NCBI RefSeq assembly: GCF_001426945.1
Contig: NZ_LMFS01000003.1
Location: 398,817-462,816, forward strand
Source: Pseudolabrys sp. Root1462
GTDB lineage: Bacteria; Pseudomonadota; Alphaproteobacteria; Rhizobiales; Xanthobacteraceae
Length of the DNA stretch: 64,000 nt
Direction of reading: 5' to 3'
The notes beneath the pieces are model-generated. The model saw nothing but the letters and a program-made list of their open reading frames with translations, was not told where the DNA came from and made no database searches. Made by a program: the position numbers and the translations under genes. Each line of letters opens with the position of its first letter. Position 1 is the stretch's first letter. Shown one piece after another: positions 46,732 to 59,570 of the stretch.

Positions 46732-48909
46732 ATGGCAGCCCGCGTCGTCGATGTTCTGGTGCCGGTGGCGCTCGACCAGGCCTATTCCTACCGCGTGCCG
46801 GCAGGGATGGAGCTTGCGGTCGGCGACGTCGTCGCCGTGCCGCTCGGCGCGCGCGGCGAAACCATGGGCGTGGTCTGGGCCGAGAACCCGAACCCGGCGC
46901 CGGGCCTGCACAACCGGATGAAGGACGTCGCGGCGAAGATCGACGTGCCGCCGCTCAAGGGCGAACTGCGCACCTTCATCGACTGGGTCGCGGGTTACAC
47001 GCTGTCGTCGCGCGGCATGGTGCTGCGCATGGCGCTGCGCATGGGCGAAGGCCTCGGCCCGGCGCGCGAGCGCGTCGGCGTGCGCCTTGTCGGACCGCCG
47101 CCGCAGCGCATGACGGTGGCCCGCCAGCGCGTGCTGCGCGCGCTCGAGGACGGCATGGTCCGCGTCAAGGGCGAGGCCGCGCGCGAAGCCGGCGTCTCGA
47201 CCGGCGTGATCGACGGCCTGGTCGATGAAGGCACCTTGGAAACCGTGGTGCTGCCGCCGGAGAAGGTGACGCGACAGCCCGATCCTGACTTTCGCAAACC
47301 CGAATTCTCCCTCGGCCAGCTCGCCGCCGCGGACGCGCTGCGCATCACGGTCGATCAGGGCGGCTACACCGTTTCGCTGGTCGATGGCGTCACCGGCTCG
47401 GGCAAGACCGAAGTCTATTTCGAAGCGGTCGCCGAAAATATCCGCAAGGGCCGGCAGACCTTGATCCTGATGCCGGAAATCGCGCTGACGGGTCAATCGC
47501 TCGATCGGTTCACCGAGCGCTTCGGTGTGCGGCCTGCCGAATGGCATTCGCAATTGTCGCCGCGGCTGCGCGCCCGCACCTGGGCGGCGGTGGCCGAGGG
47601 TGAAGTCTCGGTCGTGGTCGGCGCGCGCTCGGCGCTGTTTCTTCCCTATGCCGATCTCGGGCTTATCATCGTCGACGAAGAGCACGAGCAGGCCTACAAG
47701 CAGGAAGAGGGCGCGCGCTACAACGCGCGCGACATGGCCGTGGTGCGCGGCTCGATCGCCAAGATCCCGGTCGTGCTGGCCTCGGCGACGCCGTCGGTCG
47801 AATCCGAAGTCAATGCGCGCAAGGGCCGCTATCGCCGCCTGCATCTGCCGGAGCGGTTCGGCGGCGCCAGCCTGCCGCATGTCGAAGCCATCGACCTGAC
47901 ACGTGAAGGCCCGCCGCGCGGCCGCTTCATCGCGCCGCGTCTCGCCGAGGCGGTGAAGGATACGCTGGAGCGCGGCGACCAGGCGCTGCTGTTTCTCAAC
48001 CGCCGCGGCTTCGCACCACTTACCTTATGCCGCGCCTGCGGCTTCCGCCTGCAATGCCCGAACTGCGATGCCTGGCTGGTCGATCACCGCTTTCGCAAAA
48101 GGCTGATCTGCCATCATTGCGGCTTCAACATGCCGCCTCCTCAGGCATGTCCGAACTGTCATGCCACCGAGAGCTTCGCCGCGGTCGGCCCCGGTGTCGA
48201 GCGGCTCGAACAGGAAGCCGGCGACCTGTTTCCCGACAAGCGCATCCTCATCCTGTCGAGCGACCTCGTCGAGTCGATGGAGCGGCTGCGTCAGGAACTG
48301 GACGACGTCGCCGACGGCAAATTCGACATCATCGTCGGCACGCAACTGGTGGCGAAGGGCCATCATTTTCCGAAGCTCAATCTCGTCGGCATCGTCGATG
48401 CCGATCTCGGCCTTGGTAATGGCGATCCGCGCGCCGCCGAGCGTACCTTCCAATTGCTGCATCAGGTGGTCGGCCGCGCCGGCCGCGAGGACAATCGCGG
48501 CGTCGGCTTTCTGCAGACGCACCAGCCCGAACATCCGGTGATGAAGGCGCTGATCCTCGGCGATCGTGAGGCGTTCTACGAAAACGAGATCGCGCTGCGT
48601 GAGTCGTCAGGTTATCCGCCGTTCGGCCGACTCGCGGGCATCGTCATATCCGCCGACAACCGTCACGACGCCGAAGGCTATGCCAAAGCGCTGGCGAAAT
48701 GCGCGCCCTACGAGGAAACGGTGCGTGTGCTCGGTCCCGCCGAGGCGCCGATCGCGGTCGTGCGGGGCCGTCATCGCTTCCGCCTGCTGGTGAAGGCACC
48801 GCGCGAGTTCAATCTGTCGGCTTACCTGCGCGACTGGCTCGCCGTCGCGCCGAAGACGCGCGGCGGCGTCAAGATGGACGTCGATGTCGATCCGATGAGC
48901 TTTTATTAA
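46732..48909 (+). CDS. priA: Primosomal protein N' (replication restart helicase PriA)
   Basis: Restarts collapsed replication forks as a 3'-5' superfamily 2 helicase. 725 aa. The N-terminal DNA-binding domain starts VVDVLVPVALDQAYSYRVPA. Walker A GVTGSGKTEVYFEAV (K225), DEEH box at 315-318, and a zinc-binding insert with four CxxC pairs (LCRACGFRLQCPNCDAW, ICHHCGF, ACPNCHA, residues about 430-480) complete the family pattern. Its TAA overlaps the convergent aldo/keto reductase stop by four bases. Confidence 0.97.
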   Translation: MAARVVDVLVPVALDQAYSYRVPAGMELAVGDVVAVPLGARGETMGVVWAENPNPAPGLHNRMKDVAAKIDVPPLKGELRTFIDWVAGYTLSSRGMVLRMALRMGEGLGPARERVGVRLVGPPPQRMTVARQRVLRALEDGMVRVKGEAAREAGVSTGVIDGLVDEGTLETVVLPPEKVTRQPDPDFRKPEFSLGQLAAADALRITVDQGGYTVSLVDGVTGSGKTEVYFEAVAENIRKGRQTLILMPEIALTGQSLDRFTERFGVRPAEWHSQLSPRLRARTWAAVAEGEVSVVVGARSALFLPYADLGLIIVDEEHEQAYKQEEGARYNARDMAVVRGSIAKIPVVLASATPSVESEVNARKGRYRRLHLPERFGGASLPHVEAIDLTREGPPRGRFIAPRLAEAVKDTLERGDQALLFLNRRGFAPLTLCRACGFRLQCPNCDAWLVDHRFRKRLICHHCGFNMPPPQACPNCHATESFAAVGPGVERLEQEAGDLFPDKRILILSSDLVESMERLRQELDDVADGKFDIIVGTQLVAKGHHFPKLNLVGIVDADLGLGNGDPRAAERTFQLLHQVVGRAGREDNRGVGFLQTHQPEHPVMKALILGDREAFYENEIALRESSGYPPFGRLAGIVISADNRHDAEGYAKALAKCAPYEETVRVLGPAEAPIAVVRGRHRFRLLVKAPREFNLSAYLRDWLAVAPKTRGGVKMDVDVDPMSFY

Positions 48910-49916
48910 GCCGCCGAGCGCTCCGGCGGCGCCATGAATTCGGGGCCAATCGGATCGGCGATGGTGGCGGCGAGAATCTTGTCGATCTCTGCAAGTGCCG
49001 CCGCGTCCAGCGTCCAGCCGTAAGCCTCGTCGACGGCGTCGAGCTGTTCCGGCTTGCGCGCGCCCCACAGAGCGATGCTGTTCGGTTGCTTGTCGAGGAT
49101 CCAGCGCACGGCAAGATGCAGAACGGACTTGCCGTAATTGGCTTGCGCGAACCGATCGAGCTGCTTCACCGCCTGAAGATACTGCTCGAACCGGGGCGAG
49201 GAAAATTTCGGATCGGCGCTGCGCAGATCGTCGGCCGGGAATTGGCTGGCGGCCGTCATTTTGCCGGCGAGCAGGCCGCGGCACAGCGGCCCGTAGGCCA
49301 GCGCGATCATCTTGTTGCGTGTAGTGTAGGGCAGCACATCGCGTTCGGCGCCGCGCTCGAACAGATTGTAAGGCGGCTGATCGGCGTGCAGCGGCGCTAT
49401 CTTGCGGAACGCGTCCATCTGCGCCGTCGAGAAATTGCTGACGCCGATCGCGCGAATCTTTCCCGCTTTCAGCAGCGCGGCAAGCGCCGCCGCCGTTTCC
49501 TCGACCGGTATGTTCGGATCGGGCCAATGCACCTGATAAAGATCGATGACGTCGGTCTTGAGCCGGCGCAGCGAGTCGTCGATCTCCGTCATGATGCGGG
49601 CGCGGCTGGCGTCGCGGTACACTTTTTCGTCCGCAGTCCAGGCGAGCGCGACCTTGGTGGCGATCACCGCCTTGTGCCGGCGTCCGCCCTCGGCCAGAGC
49701 CTTGCCGACGATCTCCTCCGAATGACCGAACCCGTAAACCGGCGCGGTGTCGATCAACGTGATGCCGCGATCGACGGCGGACTGGATGGTGCGGATCGAT
49801 AGGGCATCGTCACTGCCGCCCCACATCCATCCGCCGATGGCCCAGGTGCCGAGCGCAACCCGCGACGGTTTGAGATCGGTGCCGGGGATGGCGATGGTTT
49901 CGCGTGTTATTGGCAT
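48906..49916 (-). CDS. Aldo/keto reductase
   Basis: 336 aa NADPH-dependent oxidoreductase. Catalytic residues: Asp in LIDTAPVYGFGHSEE with the following Tyr, Lys in VIATKVALAW, and His in YQVHWPDPNIPVEET. IGVSNFSTAQM and LAYGPLCRGLLAGKMT are typical of the AKR11/12-like bacterial groups. The substrate is unknown. The ATG at 49916 has a GGAG site; the longer frame upstream is antisense noise from the EamA gene. Confidence 0.92.
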   Translation of the reverse strand: MPITRETIAIPGTDLKPSRVALGTWAIGGWMWGGSDDALSIRTIQSAVDRGITLIDTAPVYGFGHSEEIVGKALAEGGRRHKAVIATKVALAWTADEKVYRDASRARIMTEIDDSLRRLKTDVIDLYQVHWPDPNIPVEETAAALAALLKAGKIRAIGVSNFSTAQMDAFRKIAPLHADQPPYNLFERGAERDVLPYTTRNKMIALAYGPLCRGLLAGKMTAASQFPADDLRSADPKFSSPRFEQYLQAVKQLDRFAQANYGKSVLHLAVRWILDKQPNSIALWGARKPEQLDAVDEAYGWTLDAAALAEIDKILAATIADPIGPEFMAPPERSAA

Positions 49917-49966
49917 GACGTTTCTCCAGTGACGCGTCGCCCCCGTAATTTCCGGGCCGTCGGCCG

Positions 49967-50821
49967 CTACCGCGCGACGGCGGCCCGTCGCTTGCCGGCG
50001 CTCTGGTTGACGATCAGGCTGCCGATCACGATCACCGCGCCGAGCGCCTGCACGCCTGTCGGCACGAAGCCGCGCACCGCCGCATCGAGTGCGAAGGCCA
50101 CCATCGGAATGAGCAGGAAGAATGGCGCCACTGCGGGCGCGCCGGCTTTTTCGATGCCGTGGAACCATAGCGCGTAAGCGATCGAAGTGCCGATCAGCGC
50201 CACATACACATAGCCGCCGATGCTCGCGAGGCTGAGCGACGAGGGCACGTCGCCGAGGATCGCCGCCAGCACGGCCAATTCGACGCCGCCGATGACGAGT
50301 TGCCGGGCGGTGAATTCAAGCAGCGGAATGGGCCGACCCCAACGGTTGAGCAGCACGCCGCCGAGCGCCAGCGACACCGCCGCAATGAGGCCCGCTACCG
50401 CGCCGACGCCGTCGAGTACGATCTTGCCGCTGGTCAGGAGGATCATGATGCCGATCGAGCCGAGCACGACGCTGGCGAGGCGCAGCCAGGTCGGCCGTTC
50501 GCCGAGCAGCGGCCAGGCGATCAGCACAGTGATGATGGGTCCAAGCGATTGCAGCGTGCCGGCCACGCCACCAGGCAGCCGCTCCGCGGCGATGAACAGG
50601 AAGGCGAAGACGATGCCGCAATTCAGCGTGCCGAGCACCGCCACCTTGCCCCACCAGTCGCGCGGCGGCACCTCGTTGTATAGCAGCAGGAGAGGCAATC
50701 CGCCGCCCAGCGCGCGCACCGCGGCCGTGAAGATCGGATTGTGCGGCAGCACCACGCTGACGAAAATGTAGGTTGTGCCCCAGATGGCGGCGGCCAGTGC
50801 AGCGGACAGCTTCGGATTCAT
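49967..50821 (-). CDS. EamA family (DMT) transporter
   Basis: 284 aa with ten predicted transmembrane helices in two EamA repeats. The first begins KLSAALAAAIWGTTYIFVSV; the second begins near residue 140 (GAVAGLIAAVSLALGGVLLN). Drug/metabolite superfamily members of this type export amino acids or other metabolites. The substrate is unknown. The start at 50821 matches the family; 50 bases separate it from the aldo/keto reductase downstream. Confidence 0.9.
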   Translation of the reverse strand: MNPKLSAALAAAIWGTTYIFVSVVLPHNPIFTAAVRALGGGLPLLLLYNEVPPRDWWGKVAVLGTLNCGIVFAFLFIAAERLPGGVAGTLQSLGPIITVLIAWPLLGERPTWLRLASVVLGSIGIMILLTSGKIVLDGVGAVAGLIAAVSLALGGVLLNRWGRPIPLLEFTARQLVIGGVELAVLAAILGDVPSSLSLASIGGYVYVALIGTSIAYALWFHGIEKAGAPAVAPFFLLIPMVAFALDAAVRGFVPTGVQALGAVIVIGSLIVNQSAGKRRAAVAR

Positions 50822-51048
50822 AGGCCGGATTCCGGATTCCAGAAACGCTTTAACGCGCGCAAGGCGAGCCGGCTTGCGCAGGCGTTCAGGCAGACGTTTC
50901 CATGGGATTTTCGGCCGTGGTCGCGGCCTTGACGTGAACCCGTGAGATAGTGAGCCACATCGGTCGGGAAAGGCCCCACGCGCCGCGTCCGGCGCAGGAC
51001 AGCCCGCCGATTTCGCGTATTCGACTATCGTACCAGCAAGGACCGGGC

Positions 51049-52722
51049 TCAATGCGCCGCGCGCGCCGCGGCGACGCTGGCGGCGTATGTCACCAGCGGC
51101 GGCTTGAGCCCCGAGGCGGTGAGTTCGTGCCGCACGTTCTGCTTGGCCGCGGCGATGCTCACCTTGGTGCCGGCGCGATCGAGTTTCTTGGCGAAGGCAT
51201 GGAGCGAGCGCGCCGCCGTGGTGTCGATCAAAGGCACGTCGGAGAAATCGAGAATCAGAAGCTTCGCCGGCCGGCCGATGCGTTCCAGCGTCATCAGCAC
51301 CTGCGCGGTGGCGCCGAAAAAGAAGGCGCCGGTGATGCGATAGACCATGACGTCGCGGCTGCTCGCCTGCTCGGCGTCGTATTTGGCCTGGTCCACGCTG
51401 TCGGCGACGTCTTCAAGGCCGCCGGCCTGCACATCGACCGATTCGGCCATGCGGTGCAGGAACATCAGCGCGCCCATCACCACCCCGACGGCGATGCCGG
51501 TGGTGAGGTCGACGAAGATGGTGAGCAGGAAGGTTGCCAGCAGCACGGCGGCGTCGCCACGCGAGGTGCGGACCAGCGACCAGAACTCTTCCTTCTCCGC
51601 CATGTTCCAGGAAACGATGATCAGCACGGCGCCGAGCGCGGCGAGTGGAATATAGCCGACCAGCGGCGCGGCGACGGCGAGGAACAGCAGCAGATATCCG
51701 CAATGGAAGATGCCGGAGATCGGCCCGCGCGCGCCGGAGCGGACGTTGGTCGCGGTCCGCGCCACCGTGCCGGTAACGCAGATGCCGCCGAAGATGACCG
51801 AGGTGATGCTGGCAATGCCCTGAGCGCCGAGTTCGGCGTTCGAGCGATGGCGGCGGCCGCTCATGCCGTCGGCGACCACGGCGGACAACAGCGATTCGAT
51901 GGCGCAGAGCAGGGCGATGGTGAAGGCGTCGGGCAGCACCGCCTGCAGCTTCTCGAGGCTGAACGGCGGCAACGACGGCGCCGGCAGCGATCGCGGCACC
52001 GCGCCGAAGCGCGAGGCGACGGTGGCGACGTCGAGATGGAAGGCAAAGCAGATCGCACCGGCAACCGCGATGGCGATCAGGAAGCCAGGCCAGCGCGGCC
52101 GGTAGCGGCGCAGCACCAGGATGATGGCGAGGGACAGGGCGGCAATGCCGAGCGTCTGCCAGCTAATGGTCGAGAGTGCCGCGGCGATCGCCTCGACCTT
52201 GGGCACCAGCGCCGACGGTTCGTGCGCGATGTCGAGGCCGAGCACCTCGCGCACCTGGCTCGCCGCGATGATCACGGCGATGCCGGCGGTAAAGCCGACC
52301 GTCACCGGCAACGGGATGTATTTGATGTAGGTGCCGAGCCGGAGCAGCGCGACCACGATCAGGATGAGACCGGCGACGATCGTGGCCAGCGCCAGGCCGT
52401 CGTAGCCATGACGTTCGACCACCGAGGCCACCAGGCCGATGAAGGCGCCCGCCGGGCCGCCGATCTGGAAGCGGCTGCCGCCGATCAGCGAAACGATGAA
52501 ACCGCCGGCAATGGCGGTGTAGAGCCCGCGTTCCGGCGATACCCCGGAGGCGATGGCGATGGCCATCGACAGCGGCAGCGCCACCACGGCGACCGTGAGG
52601 CCGGCAATGGCGTCGGCGCGCAGGTCGCGCCAGCCATAGCCCTCGCGGAACACGGTGACGAGCTTGGGAGTGAACAGTTCGACGAAGGTCGGCGGCGCAA
52701 AGACGGGCGGCTGGGAAGACAT
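51049..52722 (-). CDS. SulP family anion transporter with STAS domain
   Basis: 557 aa. Twelve or more transmembrane helices, with the SulP signatures AGLTVAVVALPLSMAIAIAS (near residue 42), GLYTAIAGGFIVSLIGGSRF and GPAGAFIGLV. A C-terminal STAS domain (about 445-557) has LILDFSDVPLIDTTAARSLH. Members carry sulphate, bicarbonate or other anions. The sequence alone does not choose among them. The ATG at 52722 was selected over a frame that runs into the atp promoter region. Confidence 0.92.
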   Translation of the reverse strand: MSSQPPVFAPPTFVELFTPKLVTVFREGYGWRDLRADAIAGLTVAVVALPLSMAIAIASGVSPERGLYTAIAGGFIVSLIGGSRFQIGGPAGAFIGLVASVVERHGYDGLALATIVAGLILIVVALLRLGTYIKYIPLPVTVGFTAGIAVIIAASQVREVLGLDIAHEPSALVPKVEAIAAALSTISWQTLGIAALSLAIILVLRRYRPRWPGFLIAIAVAGAICFAFHLDVATVASRFGAVPRSLPAPSLPPFSLEKLQAVLPDAFTIALLCAIESLLSAVVADGMSGRRHRSNAELGAQGIASITSVIFGGICVTGTVARTATNVRSGARGPISGIFHCGYLLLFLAVAAPLVGYIPLAALGAVLIIVSWNMAEKEEFWSLVRTSRGDAAVLLATFLLTIFVDLTTGIAVGVVMGALMFLHRMAESVDVQAGGLEDVADSVDQAKYDAEQASSRDVMVYRITGAFFFGATAQVLMTLERIGRPAKLLILDFSDVPLIDTTAARSLHAFAKKLDRAGTKVSIAAAKQNVRHELTASGLKPPLVTYAASVAAARAAH

Positions 52723-53085
52723 GGGCGGCTCTGGCGTAAAACGACACCATCGCGCCGGGAACTCGCCTGCCGCAACTCCGAGATTTCCCTTAGTCGCCGG
52801 CCGCCGCTTCGGCACGGCAGCGCGATATCGGCAGGTTTTTTCTCCTCTGGTGCCGCGCGAAGCCTCGGTCGCTTTCGCCGCAGCCGTGAAACGGTCCAAA
52901 CATGGCGCGCCGTGTTGCGCCGCTCCGGCCGCTGTGTTAGCTACCCCCTCGATTTCCGAGGGGCGCCCACGGGGCTTGGCTGAGCGCCGCCGGGATCGGA
53001 ATTCCCTCTTGAATTCCAATGGTTTGTGCCGCCGCATCGGCGGTGGCGCGTGACCTGTTCAAAGTCACAAGAAAGAGCGTTCAAA
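52723..53085. other. Divergent promoter region SulP gene-atpH
   Basis: 363 bases with no gene. It should hold the promoters of the SulP gene and of the atp operon. TTGCGC (52915) with TAGCTA 17 bases later is a weak candidate promoter for atp. A CCCCTCG/CGAGGGG hairpin lies near 52945-52963. Confidence 0.5.
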
Positions 53086-55175
<2,090 letters not shown>

Positions 55176-55185
55176 GCGCACATTC

Positions 55186-55214
55186 GTGATGGCCGGACTA
55201 GCCCGGCCATCACG
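55186..55214. repeat. Palindrome between atpA and atpG
   Basis: CGTGATGGCCGG-ACTAG-CCCGGCCATCACG forms a 12-pair hairpin inside the atp operon. It resembles one arm of the dispersed element family seen at 27243 and 41488. Confidence 0.75.
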
Positions 55215-55261
55215 CCTTGCCGATTTGTGATTTGAGACCCCCAGAGGGCGACTGAGAAGAC

Positions 55262-56137
55262 ATGGCGTCACTCAAGGACATGCGCGTTCGCATCGCCGCG
55301 ACAAAGGCGACGCAGAAGATCACCAAGGCCATGCAGATGGTCGCGGCGTCGAAGCTGCGCCGCGCGCAGGCGGCGGCCGAAGCCGCGCGGCCCTACGCCG
55401 AGCGTATGGATCTGGCGCTCGGCAACATCGCTGCCGGCATGGCCGGCGCCGACGGCGCGCCGAAGCTGCTGGCCGGTACCGGTTCCGATAGCGTTCACCT
55501 GCTGATCGTGGCGACCGGCGAGCGCGGCCTGGCTGGCGCGTTCAACTCGTCGATCGTGCGTCTGGCGCGCGAGCACATCAACCGGCTCGTCTCCGAAGGC
55601 AAGCAGGTCAAGATTCTGACCGTCGGCAAGAAGGGCAACGAGCAGCTCCGCCGCAACTACGAGAAGCTGATCGTCGATCGTCTCGAGCTGCGCGGCGTGC
55701 GTGTGCTCGGCTACGCCAATGCTTCGCAGATCGCCGACAAGGTGCTGGCGATGTTCGCCGCCGGCGAATTCGACATCGCGACGTTGTTCTACGCGCAGTT
55801 CAAGTCGGTGATCTCGCAGGTGCCGACCGCGCAGCAGATCATCCCGCCGAAGTTCGACGGCAGCAAACCCGCGGCCGCCGCGGCGTCCTACGACTACGAG
55901 CCGGAGGAAGAGGAAATCCTCGGCGACCTGTTGCCGCGCTACGTGGCGACCCAGATTTTCCGCGCGCTGCTCGAGAACAACGCTTCGTTCTACGGCGCTC
56001 AGATGTCGGCGATGGACAACGCAACCCGCAACGCCGGCGACATGATCCGCAAGCAGACCATTACCTACAACCGTACGCGTCAGGCGATGATCACGAAGGA
56101 ACTCATCGAGATCATCTCCGGCGCGGAAGCGCTCTAA
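55262..56137 (+). CDS. atpG: ATP synthase gamma subunit
   Basis: Central rotor shaft of F1. 291 aa. N-terminal [20 protein letters not shown] and C-terminal [39 protein letters not shown] are diagnostic coiled-coil ends. ATATASK-type variation is absent, and length is normal. It follows atpA after 86 bases that contain the palindrome. Confidence 0.97.
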   Translation: MASLKDMRVRIAATKATQKITKAMQMVAASKLRRAQAAAEAARPYAERMDLALGNIAAGMAGADGAPKLLAGTGSDSVHLLIVATGERGLAGAFNSSIVRLAREHINRLVSEGKQVKILTVGKKGNEQLRRNYEKLIVDRLELRGVRVLGYANASQIADKVLAMFAAGEFDIATLFYAQFKSVISQVPTAQQIIPPKFDGSKPAAAAASYDYEPEEEEILGDLLPRYVATQIFRALLENNASFYGAQMSAMDNATRNAGDMIRKQTITYNRTRQAMITKELIEIISGAEAL

Positions 56138-56152
56138 GCGCGAAAAAATTAG

Positions 56153-57607
<1,455 letters not shown>

Positions 57608-57635
57608 GCTATTACGCTCAAGGTAAGAACAGCCG

Positions 57636-58043
57636 ATGGCCCTGCATTTCGAACTCGTGTCGCCTGAAAAGCTGGTCTTTTCCGGCGAAGTCGATCAGGT
57701 GGACGTGCCCGGCGCCGAAGGTGACTTCGGCGTGCTCGAAGGGCACGCGCCGCTGGTGACGACGCTGCGCCCCGGCATCCTCACGGTGCATGCCGCCGGC
57801 GGTGAGCAGAAGATCGTCGTGCTCGGCGGCTTCGCCGAAGTCTCGGACAAGGGCCTGACCATCCTGGCCGACACCGCCGACGCGGTGAAGGACATCGATC
57901 GCGCCGCGATTGCGGCCCGCATCGCCGAGATGGAGCAGGAAGCGGCCAAGATGGAGCAGGGCTCCGCGCTCGACAAGCTGATCACCCGGCTCGATCACTT
58001 CAAGCAGGTCGATCGGCATCTGACCGGCACGGCGATGCACTAG
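57636..58043 (+). CDS. atpC: ATP synthase epsilon subunit
   Basis: Regulatory subunit at the foot of the central stalk. 135 aa. N-terminal beta-sandwich ([40 protein letters not shown]) and a helical C-terminal part. It ends the atpHAGDC operon and is followed by a strong terminator. F0 genes are absent, as usual in alphaproteobacteria, where they form a separate locus. Confidence 0.97.
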   Translation: MALHFELVSPEKLVFSGEVDQVDVPGAEGDFGVLEGHAPLVTTLRPGILTVHAAGGEQKIVVLGGFAEVSDKGLTILADTADAVKDIDRAAIAARIAEMEQEAAKMEQGSALDKLITRLDHFKQVDRHLTGTAMH

Positions 58044-58067
58044 GCATCGGCCGGCAATCGAAATTCA

Positions 58068-58099
58068 AACGCCGCCGGAGAAATCCGGCGGCGTTTTTG
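58068..58099. terminator. Terminator of the atp operon
   Basis: AACGCCGCCGGA and TCCGGCGGCGTT form a 12-pair stem followed by TTTTT, 25 bases after the atpC stop. A short A-run on the other side could also help terminate the convergent DUF533 gene. Confidence 0.9.
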
Positions 58100-58145
58100 T
58101 TTCGCCACTTGCTCCCGCGCTTTGCGGCGCGAGGGAAAAGCAAGG

Positions 58146-58901
58146 TTAGGCGACCGTCTGCTTCACCGGCTCCATGGCGCCGTCGACGGTGCTGTGCAGA
58201 TGCGCGACCAGTCTGTCGTCGAGTTTCAGCCGCGCCGCGAGCAGCGCCAAGTAGGCGCGCTCGGACGGATTATCGACGTCGATTGCCAGCAGCGATACCG
58301 TATAGATCTCCGCGGCCTCCTCCGGCGTGCGCGCGGTGCGCGCCACCGCGTCGACATCGAGAGGCTTGCGCAATTCGTCCATGACGAAGATCTTGTCTTC
58401 CGCGCTTACATTGAGCTTATCCATCTGCGCGAAGATATTGGCCTGCTCCGCCGCATCGATGTGACCGTCGGCTTTGGCCGCGGCGATCATCGCTCGCAGC
58501 AAATTGCGGCCGAGCGATTGCTGGTCCGCCTCGTGCGCCGGATTGAATGGCGTGTCCGCGGGCGGCGGCAGCAGGGACGTCTGTGCCGCGGCGGCGGACG
58601 TGGTGGCCGATCTCGGATCTTTGCCCGCCTGATAATTCTGATAGGCGCGATAGGCGAGCGCGCCGGCGACCGCCATGCCACCGTAAGTCAGCGCATTGCC
58701 GGCGAGCTTGCGGCCGCCTTTCGAGCCGAGCAGCAGCCCGGCGAGACCGCCGGTCAGTGCGCCGCCGCCGAAGCCGCTCAGGACATTGCCGGCCTGTTGC
58801 AGGAGATCGCGGCCGCCGGCGCCGCGGAACGCGTTGCCCCGGTTGCCCTGCGGGTTCTGGCCGCCGATGAACTGATCAAGCAGACTTTTGGCGTCGAACA
58901 T
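58146..58901 (-). CDS. DUF533/TerB-like tellurite-resistance family protein
   Basis: 251 aa. A Gly-rich N-terminal region with a hydrophobic stretch (GGALTGGLAGLLLGSKGGRK, about residues 46-80) precedes a C-terminal TerB-like helical domain (RNLLRAMIAAAKADGHIDAA near residue 131, which has the DGHID calcium/metal motif). This is the YebE/DUF533 type. Function unknown. I use ATG 58901 because it lies at a good distance from GAGGG; ATG 58910 is the alternative. Confidence 0.85.
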   Translation of the reverse strand: MFDAKSLLDQFIGGQNPQGNRGNAFRGAGGRDLLQQAGNVLSGFGGGALTGGLAGLLLGSKGGRKLAGNALTYGGMAVAGALAYRAYQNYQAGKDPRSATTSAAAAQTSLLPPPADTPFNPAHEADQQSLGRNLLRAMIAAAKADGHIDAAEQANIFAQMDKLNVSAEDKIFVMDELRKPLDVDAVARTARTPEEAAEIYTVSLLAIDVDNPSERAYLALLAARLKLDDRLVAHLHSTVDGAMEPVKQTVA

Positions 58902-59006
58902 CGTTCTCATCCCTCGTTTTGATCCGATCCAACGAGTTAGGAAACGATGTGGGCGCTCGAAAGGTGAATGGCGTGCGGCGGAATGTCCTGCGACGCTTTG
59001 AACGCG

Positions 59007-59519
59007 TCACGCATATTGCGCGAACGCGCTGACCACCTGCTCGTAGATCGAGCGTTTGAACGGCACCACCAGATCCGGCAATGCCTTCATTTCCACCCAG
59101 CGCCAGTCTATGAATTCCGGCTTGTGAGCGCCGCCGGCGGGATGAACGACGTCGATCTCGCGGTCGTTGCCGACAAAGCGCAGCGCGAACCACTTCTGTT
59201 TCTGGCCGCGATAACGGCCCTGCCAGGCCTCGCCGGCGATGTCGCGCGGAATGTCGTAGGCAATCCAGTCGGCGATCTCGCCAAGCTTCTCGACCGACGT
59301 GACGTTTGTTTCTTCGTAGAGTTCGCGGAGCGCGCCCTGATACGCATCCTCGCCCTCGTCGATGCCGCCCTGCGGCATTTGCCAGACATGGGTGGCGTCG
59401 ACATGTTCGGGGCCGCCCTTGCGGCGCCCGACAAAGACGAGGCCGGCTCGGTTGAGCAGCATGATGCCGGCGCAGGGGCGGTAGGGGAGGGACTCGTAAG
59501 GCAGCGCGGTGTCGGACAT
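59007..59519 (-). CDS. rppH: RNA pyrophosphohydrolase RppH
   Basis: Nudix hydrolase that removes pyrophosphate from mRNA 5' ends and starts decay; also acts on dinucleoside polyphosphates. 170 aa. The Nudix box spans about residues 51-73 ([20 protein letters not shown] then TNV). The usual Gly near its end is replaced by Asn, while the catalytic RE..EE residues are kept. QMPQGG before the box and [16 protein letters not shown] after it are RppH signatures. Confidence 0.94.
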   Translation of the reverse strand: MSDTALPYESLPYRPCAGIMLLNRAGLVFVGRRKGGPEHVDATHVWQMPQGGIDEGEDAYQGALRELYEETNVTSVEKLGEIADWIAYDIPRDIAGEAWQGRYRGQKQKWFALRFVGNDREIDVVHPAGGAHKPEFIDWRWVEMKALPDLVVPFKRSIYEQVVSAFAQYA

Positions 59520-59570
59520 TCCGGCTATATGACGCCTGCCGGCTGCCGCCGCAAGCCGCCCGGACGGATG

